Positions 56,361-64,000 of a DNA stretch of 64,000 bases are shown here, in pieces. This DNA is from Dolomedes plantarius. Its lineage: Eukaryota; Arthropoda; Arachnida; Araneae; Dolomedidae. The notes below the pieces were generated by a model. The model did not search any database. It was not told where the DNA came from and saw nothing but the letters and a program-made list of their open reading frames with translations. The stretch covers positions 42,259,893-42,323,892 of the forward strand of contig OU015492.1 of NCBI GenBank assembly GCA_907164885.2. Direction: 5' to 3'. The position numbers were made by a program, and so were the translations under genes. How positions within the stretch are numbered: position 1 is the first letter of the stretch; each line of letters starts with the position of its first letter.

Positions 56361-57410
56361 CTGACTGATTTCTACCCATTATCTGCCAAAGGGTGAAGTG
56401 AAAGCGTCGCCATTTTCCCTTTGATTTACATTCACCATAATGCATCGAATTTGAAAGTAAGTTTTATTTCTTTTTATTATTATATTTTAAAACCTCTTTA
56501 ACTGATATCTATAAAAATGATTTTGAAAATTAATGATTTTGTACTAAAAAAACAAATTTGAAACTACTGTCCTATAAATATAACACTGGGCGTTTATGTT
56601 AAAATATTTTCATTTTTTTCCCTTTCATTTACTTCAACATGCCTCAGCAAAATATTTTCAAAACTACAGAAGAGGCTCTGGAATAATATCTAATTTCTAA
56701 GGAAATTGACTCAGAAAACACTGCTTTGTCCCCAATGATTAAGTCAATGAATTGACAAATGACGATTGTTTCAATGATAATGACACAGGCAACCCTTCTG
56801 TTAGTGATAATGCAGTTAATGTAGAAGTATCTTTGCCTGATGAGAATGATGTTGAAAACGAAGGAAAAAATTCTTTCAAGATCACAAATAAGACTGCATC
56901 TTGTGCCAAAAATGAAAGTGTGGTCTTTCTAAATCAATGAATACAGCAAAAAATCTAAAAGTGAATCTCAACCAAACTGGCAGAAAATAAGTCCGAAATA
57001 TGAGTTTATAACTGTAGGTGATCTATCCAAAGTTAATAGTGTAACAACTGAAATTAGTCTGGAAGGTTTAGCAATTTTAGAAGGGTTTACATACTTTGAT
57101 TACATAGTCAGAAACGCAAAAGTATGCAAGAGAATGGAAGAATAAGCCTGAATTCGCAATTACTGTGGATGAAATTGAAACTTTCATTGGATTCTTGATT
57201 TTTTCAGAATATCACACTTTATCTAGTGAACGAGATTACTGGTCAGAACATGAAGATTTAATGGTACCTATTGTGAAAAATGCGATATCCAAAAATAGGT
57301 ATTTAGATTATTATACACAAATTATACTTAACACATCATTGCCAAATGTTGAAAATCATAATAATGCAAAGAAACAAATGAATGTGTTTAGGAGGCCTCG
57401 TGCTCAGTGA
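56064..57410 (+). mobile_element. piggyBac element, 5' part
   Basis: Starts at TTAA with CCNGTTANTGCTCAGCNTCC, duplicated as above, and continues into transposase remains to about 57410. The 3' TTAA end is not found; instead an unrelated repeat begins at 57407. Confidence 0.7.
56639..57410 (+). pseudogene. piggyBac transposase, N-terminal part, broken
   Basis: ATG 56639 starts MPQQNIFKTTEEALE, soon stopped. An acidic low-complexity stretch follows (DDCFNDNDTGNPSVSDNAVN), as in piggyBac N-termini, then frame-shifted pieces. At 57165-57410 MDEIETFIGFLIFSEYHTLS, ERDYWSEHEDLMVPIVKNAI and SKNRYLDYY match the conserved start of DDE_Tnp_1_7 (E.E.FIG...L.GYH.LP....YWS...D). The first catalytic Asp lies beyond the break, so no active-site residue is present. 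It differs from the 14.6-kb piggyBac copy, so this is a different family. Confidence 0.75.
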
Positions 57411-57710
57411 GTATCTAAAGCCAGATTTTAAAATGCCACTGAGCATGTGCAGAAAGCAATTTTTTTAAATTGTAAATTATCACTAATGAAACAATTTCTA
57501 TCAGGTTTAATCTTAAATTTCACTAACAATTATTATGAAAATAAAATGCCAGAGAGAGATCTAGAGAGACACCTTGGAATAAACGTGTTTGTCATTAAAA
57601 CATGTCACTGAGCATGCGCAGAAACAGTGAGTTTCTAAAGCCAGATTTAAACATGTAACTGAGCATGCACAGAAATCAATTTTTTAATTGTAAATTACCA
57701 TTAATTAATA
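57407..57710. repeat. Duplicated CTGAGCATG repeat
   Basis: CAGTGAGTNTCTAAAGCCAG ... ACTGAGCATGNGCAGAAANCAA ... TTGTAAATTA occurs at 57407-57490 and 57628-57710, separated by a different 137-bp segment that carries a partial third copy (ACTGAGCATGCGCAGAAA). Confidence 0.75.
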
Positions 57711-58123
57711 GAAATTGCGGTTACAAAAACCAAATGTGACAAATCTACAGATTACAATCTTTTGTTTAAAACCAAAATGAAGTAAATTGATGCAGTAGTT
57801 TTCTCTCACGGACTGCCCAAAAAGTCGGCTTAGCAACTTAAATATATAGATTATATTATAAAGGAGAAAAGGTATATTCAAAAACAAACACAAAGAGACT
57901 TGCCCACATTGAACTCCCTTCATAAGATTACCATCGAAATATATAATTTTCTTAGAACATACAAATTTTCAAACTATAATATATCCATAATGTACATAAA
58001 ATTTTTAAAAAGTTTATACAGCATTAAGATATATACAATGCCCAATTCAAATTTTGAGATATACTTAGAAAAAAGAAAACCAAAGTTATGCTGTTTCTAA
58101 GAATGATCACAAATTTTAATAGC

Positions 58124-58155
<32 letters not shown>

Positions 58156-61100
58156 ATGAGATCATATTTTACAACAGGGATTATTTTTATTGCACTTATT
58201 TAAAACACAGTTTCAAATGAAAATGTTCAAAATTATCCTAAATCAATGTCTGCCCACAATATGCAGTATAATAATGCTACCTAAATATCTTAAATTAATT
58301 AATATTGAACACCTTGCATCATTTATAAGTGAAAAGTAAGTTGCATCGTTTTCATATTTCCGTATAGTTTCCCAATAATTAATACACAAAAAGAGGATAT
58401 ATTGAAAACGATATAATCCTAATATACAAATATAATGATGTTCTCTTAAGACTGCTTAGTAAATATTTTCTCAAGCTATTATTAATTTTTATATCTTTAT
58501 CACAGAGCAAATAGCATAAAAAAGGATCAATATCTAGTGTTCCTTCAGAATTTAAGTTGGAACATTTGCAATTTTTGTAACTACACCACCAACAGATACA
58601 TTTCTAGCATTTTTCCCTAGAGAATCAACTTTAGTCATACAAGATTTTTTTTTTATGACTATTCCTGAAATTAATTTGACTATATAGTAAAACATGTACA
58701 TGCACACACCTTGCACTGTAATCGCAACAACAATCTTAACAAATCTTCAATCAAGGTATATATTTTTTCTTAAGAACTTTAAAATTGATCTGATTAAGAA
58801 GTTTTTATACCAGCTAGCTTATGGATTTAATATGCCTATGCCTGGCTTTAAAAAAGCTATAAAGAGCAATAGTCCAACAGGCTGTTTGATTAGTGCTCTT
58901 TAAAGCTTTCATTATTCAATTGTACAACTTAATTTCTTTGAAAAAATATAGAAGCAAATGCATATATTTGAAATTAATTTTTTTTTATCGGCTCCCAATA
59001 TGCCAGCAATAAACTATTGACTTCGCATAGCTAACTGCTATAAACACAGACATAAAACAACAAATAGGTTTTGGAAAGGGGGGGGGGGGGGTATTAAGAA
59101 GTATTTAAGGAAAGACCATAGAGCACATTTGTGGTAATTACAATGAGAAAATCAATTAAACGAGAAAAACAGTTTTAGAATCACTGAGAAGTTTTCATCG
59201 GCTAATCTTTCATCAAGAAATGCTCAGTCCTTCAAAAGTTCACTTTGAAATTAAAAATTGATTACAGACAAAAGAAGTTGCCATGCCAATTTCCATTTAC
59301 TATAAATTTAGTCTGTAAACTGATGAAAAATTTTCTTTTTTGTTACAGACAAAAAAAAATATTTATATAAGTTCAAAATTCATATTACTTATCTCTCTTC
59401 ATTCATTACTACAAAATATGGATTAAATTTTCATGAATGTTTCTTTAATCTATATATTAAATTCAATTGTAAATTAAATATTCCAGATTATAATTTTTAC
59501 GCCCTAACTTTTTTAATTGCCCAATAAATTAATATGCTATACAAAAATGAATAATACATTAATTATAAAAAACGTAATTCAATTCAAATACTTATTTACA
59601 AAAAAAATATTTTAACTTTTTTTACTAACAAACCTAAATAATTAACATTAGAACAACCAAAACAGTCATTTTGATTGATAGGAAAGATTGGAGAATGTAC
59701 TTATTTTGTTCTGCCAAATTAGACGATAAATATTCTGTTCTGGTAATTCCTCTTCTACATACAATGACAAATATTTGATTACATAAGTGACATTGCTTAG
59801 AAGGGTTTCTTTTAATGTTTTTTCAGCAACTATTCATATATATTTGAACATATAATTATTAACAATACCTTTAATATTTAGAATTGTTTTGGTTCAAAGG
59901 AATTGGAGAGCCCAATGGCGACTAAGCAAATAGTATGATAGCCAAGTGCTTAGTATTGGCAAATAACACCATATTTAAGCTTGAAATATACATCTTTCTC
60001 AAGATATTTTGATCTAAGTCTTTCATAACAGCTTTTTTTAAAAACACAGTGAATTTGGACTTAAATGTTTTTCTCTAAATTTCATGGTGAAATACAATAT
60101 ATTAAGGATTGTTATATTAAAGGGATTTAAATATATTCTTATTTTAATTAAGTTTCTGGAAAATAATCTTTAATACAAAATAAGACTGGGGTCACTTTTG
60201 CATGATGTCAAAGTAAATTAGTCACCAAGAATTTAGAATGTCTGGCAATAGTCACCAAAATGCATCAGATTGATGTGAATATTAACAAATATACTCTAAC
60301 AGGTACAAATAGGCATATATAAAATGTCAGTAGTTTTAACGTTAACAATCAAAGTCACTAACTCTATGAATGACTATTTTTGGTAGTTTAAACCCAGATA
60401 TTTTGTGATATTACGTACTGATATCCACATCTTGTGCTGTTTGATATGCTATTACAATTTTCATACCAGACATCTCTACATATAATTTTTCTCCTCTGAT
60501 GATGACAAATTCTTTTTGTTTCCTGCATATATTTTAAATAAAACTAAATGACTATCCAATAATAGTAAACATAAGGTGTTTTTGACTAACAAAGTGTTGC
60601 TTATTGAATAAAAACAAGACTAATAATCAAAATACACAACATAGGAGATAAACTTGAAAAATACCAATTATATACATAAGCACATATATAAAAACTAAAT
60701 AAAGAATATATATATGTATTTCTTAAGCAGAGATTCACCTGATCTTATGTGTGAAGACCTCATCAGCATTTAAAATAATTTTACTAAGAATTTTTTACTC
60801 ATGTATTACTTAAGTTATCTGCTGTATTATATTCTGTCTCAACCTCCGAAAATATTTTACTTCTTTCCAGGAAATCTGTGGAAGCACAGAAAACTTACCT
60901 AGTTTATCATTATAGTCCCTTAAATTTAAAATGACTCATTAATATACTATTGTGGCAATTTCCAAAAGTATTTTAGACAATGAAACGAATTTGAGCTTTT
61001 ACATTTAGGATTTCTTTACATTTGTTAATAACATTTCATATTTATGTATATCATCAACATTTTCAAGAAATTATATTTCTAAGATGCTATTAATTGAGCA

Positions 61101-61348
61101 AAGTGCATGAAATTTATCAAACTCCAAAAGAAAACATGAAAAATCATTTAATATTGCATTAATATATATTTTATTCAAAAATTAGAACTTTGACTATGAT
61201 TAGTGATGAAATATAAAATTACACTAAAAGCATAGTCACTAAAAACTTTACTACAGTGCTTAGTATTCGTAATGCTGAATATTTACTATAAATACTGAAA
61301 AGACAAAATATCAGACTGATACAAATAACTACATGTTGAAACACCTAC

Positions 61349-61574
61349 CATGGGATAAGGGTGATCCAGAACCATGATCTGTTCCACTAATAAGGCGTTT
61401 CATCTTTTCATAGCATGAAAAATACAGTGCATGAGCAGGCCCAGCACCCACAACTACAGCAGACATTCCCCGTACAGGACGAAATACTCCTTCATAACGC
61501 ATCATTTTTAATAGTGCCTCAGATATATTTTTATATTTAGCTTTAGGATTGGGTCTTAAGCTCTGCATACGTGT
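61349..61574 (-). CDS. Mitoferrin, 226-bp exon
   Basis: Acceptor GATTTTTAG (61575), donor GTAGGT (61348). It starts TRMQ, completing the first carrier signature PLDSVK|TRMQ across the intron, then SLRPNPKAKYKNISEALLKM, YEGVFRPVRGMSAVVVGAGP and AHALYFSCYEKMKRLISG. RPxRGxxxxxxGAGPAHALYF is the second helix and matrix loop typical of mitoferrins. The exon enters in phase 0 and leaves one base into a codon, matching the 57-bp exon. Confidence 0.96.
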
Positions 61575-63927
61575 CTAAAAATCAAAAAGAAAATAGTGTA
61601 AGTGAAAAAAAAAACTGTGTAAATAATTAATTATTACCTTATTATAATTCTATAATTTAGTTAAGGCAGAGTGACTAAAGTTTGTTTAACTTCTATGTTT
61701 TACAATTAAAACTTCAATATGGTACAGGAGTTTTAATTTAAAAAATATACGTGTAGAAAAATTCATAAGAAATATGTATTCACATGCTTACAGGATATCA
61801 TAGTAGGAATACAAGATAATTAAAGCATATTGATATTACAAACATTATGCTAAGAGCTAAGAAATAAAGTATTAATAATAACAACTAAATAAAAAAAAAG
61901 TATACATACTGAAATCATTTTACAATTGCCTCAGAAATATATATTATTTTTATTTATGAATTTAAAACAATCCTAATATTTAATAAACATAATTACAAAA
62001 TTTGGTACGATTTTTCCAATTTATAAAGATGTAAATAACCTTTAAAATTCATTAAATATACCTTTCATATTAAAACAAAAATACATCTCATTAAATAATT
62101 TATCAATGAAGCAAAAACCATAAATCAGACCTTGACAATATGTTTCATGAATATTTAATTTAATAAATAGTATGCACAATCCTACTAGATGAGTTATGGT
62201 AAACTAAACTATAAACAAGTAATATTAACAGAATAAATATTTGAAAATATAATTTTAAGAACAACATAATTTAATAATGTATAATCAATAATGTAATATA
62301 TACCAACATATTTGAAAACAAAAATCAGCAATTTTTTTTTTTTTTTCAAACTGGCTTTATTGTCAATTTATTTCTCTACAAATGCTTCATTAAAAATTTG
62401 ATTTTTCTAATCAGAATTTTACAAAAAGAATTGAAATTTTTAAACAGGAAATAATTCATGGTTATTATGGCTCATGAACGACTGGTTATCTAAATTAAAT
62501 GATGGAAAATATTTTAAACCTTCTAAATCCTTCTGTTTAAGGATCTAAAGAGTGCTAAGTCTAATTAATGAACTTAAACGGTGGATAGCATTAATAAAAT
62601 CTTTTGTCTGGGTGTCATTCTTAGAAGAGCAGCCACCATACTGAGATCTATTGAGACTCCCAAAAAGCACACATCAGGCCCGACCTGGCCGAAGCCCCAC
62701 TGGGTAAATCCTGATGGTGCGGTTGACCCACAGCAGACAACCACTCCACGCACGATCCAGACAAGGTCCCACACACACAGCCCACAGGACACACACCACA
62801 AGACAAGCCGCACAGTCTGGCTCCAAGCAGAACAGACGGATAATGATCTATTGAGACTCATCCTGTGACAGGAAGGTTTGCCTTCTTCGAGGACCTCAAC
62901 AGTAAGAAAAATAAAATATTTTAGATTCATCTAATTAGATAGATTGATACCCCTTTCTTTACATTTACAACTTGAATAGCAGGAAAAATGAAGAAATAGC
63001 ACAATTTAAAAATACACTCGAATTTTAGTCCTAAAATTATTGTACAATGCAATTTATCCAGAAAACTAGTTGAACAATAATACATTCTTTAATATTATTG
63101 TATCAAATTACTTTTTTAACCTACAAGATATTCTTTATAGTACTTATAAAAGCTAAGACTGAAAACTGTTCAAAATTTTTACATACATAAATTATAAAAT
63201 TTACTGCTTCAATTTATATTTAATGGTATGTTGATTTGGATTGCCAACTGATGATAAAATTAATGTAAAACTGTACAAAAATTCTAGGATAATTTTTACA
63301 AATTCCTATTACCAACGATGAATGACTGAAAAAGGTGTAGAAAAATTATATGTATTTTACTTCGAATAATTTTACTTAACAACAAGACACCTTTTCCGGC
63401 GAGGGCTAACATAAATTCAAAATCCGCATTGAAACGTTAAACAATATTAGTGAATTAGTTTCATAGCTACAATTAAACGAGTGTTTGCATACTGCTCAAA
63501 CATAAGTTCATGTCAGATCCCATACCCTCTACAAAACTTGCTGACACACTACGCCAGATCAAACAGTATAGCTGAACTAAACAATTTATTTGATCCAATG
63601 TTTCCTATGAAAGCAAGCTGCATTTCTTTAAAATCTAAATTCAAAATGGATATGCGCATCACTATCGACGGAGCCCATTATGAAAGATGTATCAGCTCTC
63701 AACATACAATTCAACAAAACTCAATGAAACAAAAAAGAAAAACTAATTTATAAATCTTAATGATTAGAGATTAGACGAGTTTTCTTAACACTGTTTACAA
63801 GATCATAAACCATTTACTATGATGTATGAACTCGTTCACCTAAAATGAAACACGTACGTTACATTACATGCACGTTCCGTTAAGCACCTTTGCAACATAA
63901 ATAAACAGAAAAATCAAAATTTCTTAC
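61575..63927 (-). other. Mitoferrin intron (2.35 kb)
   Basis: AT-rich, except for a GC-rich block at 62645-62859 described separately. Open frames at 62574-62930 and 63481-63753 show no known domain. Confidence 0.85.
62645..62859. repeat. GC-rich insert between perfect 15-bp direct repeats
   Basis: GATCTATTGAGACTC at 62645-62659 recurs exactly at 62845-62859, 200 bp apart. The 185 bp between are strikingly GC-rich (CACACAC and GGCCCGACCTGGCCG stretches) in an AT-rich intron. This could be a target-site duplication around a retroposed or inserted sequence. I do not recognise the insert. Confidence 0.75.
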
Positions 63928-64000
63928 TTTCACTGAATCTAGAGGATACATCACACAATGTTCCATAATTCCTGCGAAAGCACCAGCAACCATGTGTGTG
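63928..64000 (-). CDS. Mitoferrin, partial upstream exon (runs off the window)
   Basis: Donor GTAAGA at 63927. It encodes [20 protein letters not shown], then DSVK: the first transmembrane helix of the carrier and the first half of signature 1 (P-x-D-x-x-K). The gene's start and N-terminal mitochondrial region lie beyond 64000. Together with the other three exons this gives about 320 residues, close to a full six-helix carrier. Confidence 0.95.

Larger units (their letters stand above)
49291..61348 (-). other. 12-kb mitoferrin intron filled with transposon remains
   Basis: Lies between donor GTAGGT (61348) and the acceptor before 49290. It holds Tigger, Mutator-like, LINE, MITE and piggyBac remnants listed separately. 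The rest, mainly 57711-61348, is AT-rich with a poly-A run of about 30 (58128-58154) and a poly-G run (about 59078-59090), and no gene I can support. Confidence 0.85.

Noticed and set aside
62574..62930. 118-codon minus-strand and 95-codon plus-strand ORFs
   Set aside because: Both are open because the block is GC-rich; they cross both copies of the 15-bp direct repeat and show no known domain.
63481..63753. 90-codon plus-strand ORF in the mitoferrin intron
   Set aside because: No ATG at the start of the frame, no recognised domain, and antisense within an intron.

Overview
This is an AT-rich animal nuclear window dominated by transposable elements. Only one ordinary cellular gene is visible: a mitoferrin-type mitochondrial carrier (SLC25A28/37 family) on the minus strand, with four exons (73+, 226, 57 and 617 bp) spread over 47670-64000 and running off the right edge. 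Spliced GT-AG introns and the transposon mix (DUF4817-type mariner, PIF/Harbinger, P-element/THAP, piggyBac, Tc1, Tigger, hAT MITEs, Helitrons, gypsy) point to an arthropod. A chelicerate, probably a spider, is my inference from the style of these families; the sequence does not prove it.

Layout. 0-10.5 kb: a Tigger/pogo-like remnant (451-2426), then a three-level nest in which a P-element-like THAP transposon (3800-8412) sits in a tRNA-derived SINE, which itself sits in a ~105-bp minisatellite; next an LTR-like segment and a second Tigger remnant. 10.5-20 kb: several tRNA-derived SINE pieces, a 243-bp near-perfect palindrome, a piggyBac remnant with one in-frame stop, and pieces of a Helitron family (ends CTAGC and TATAGA). 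20.2-21.6 kb: a recent mariner-superfamily element with ~230-bp inverted ends and a truncated transposase. 21.8-28.2 kb: a decayed gypsy-type pol whose reverse transcriptase is interrupted by a 3.6-kb Helitron (22595-26222) expanded into a higher-order tandem array. 29.9-37.5 kb: a non-autonomous LTR retrotransposon with matching LTRs and a 5-bp target duplication, carrying a nested PIF/Harbinger element whose two genes are interleaved on opposite strands. 37.7-44.3 kb: Tc1, LINE and hAT-MITE fragments in AT-rich DNA. 44.3-64 kb: the mitoferrin locus; its 12-kb intron holds Tigger, Mutator-like, LINE, MITE and piggyBac remains.

No mobile element here carries a complete, uninterrupted transposase. 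Several are only lightly damaged: the Harbinger transposase and its MADF partner each have one visible nonsense codon, and the mariner-type ORF is open but lacks its 3' third. The most unusual structures are (1) the Helitron array with four 5' ends, one 3' end and eleven tRNA-like segments, (2) the interdigitated Harbinger gene pair, and (3) the minisatellite > SINE > P-element nest. Boundaries and family calls come from reading the sequence only.
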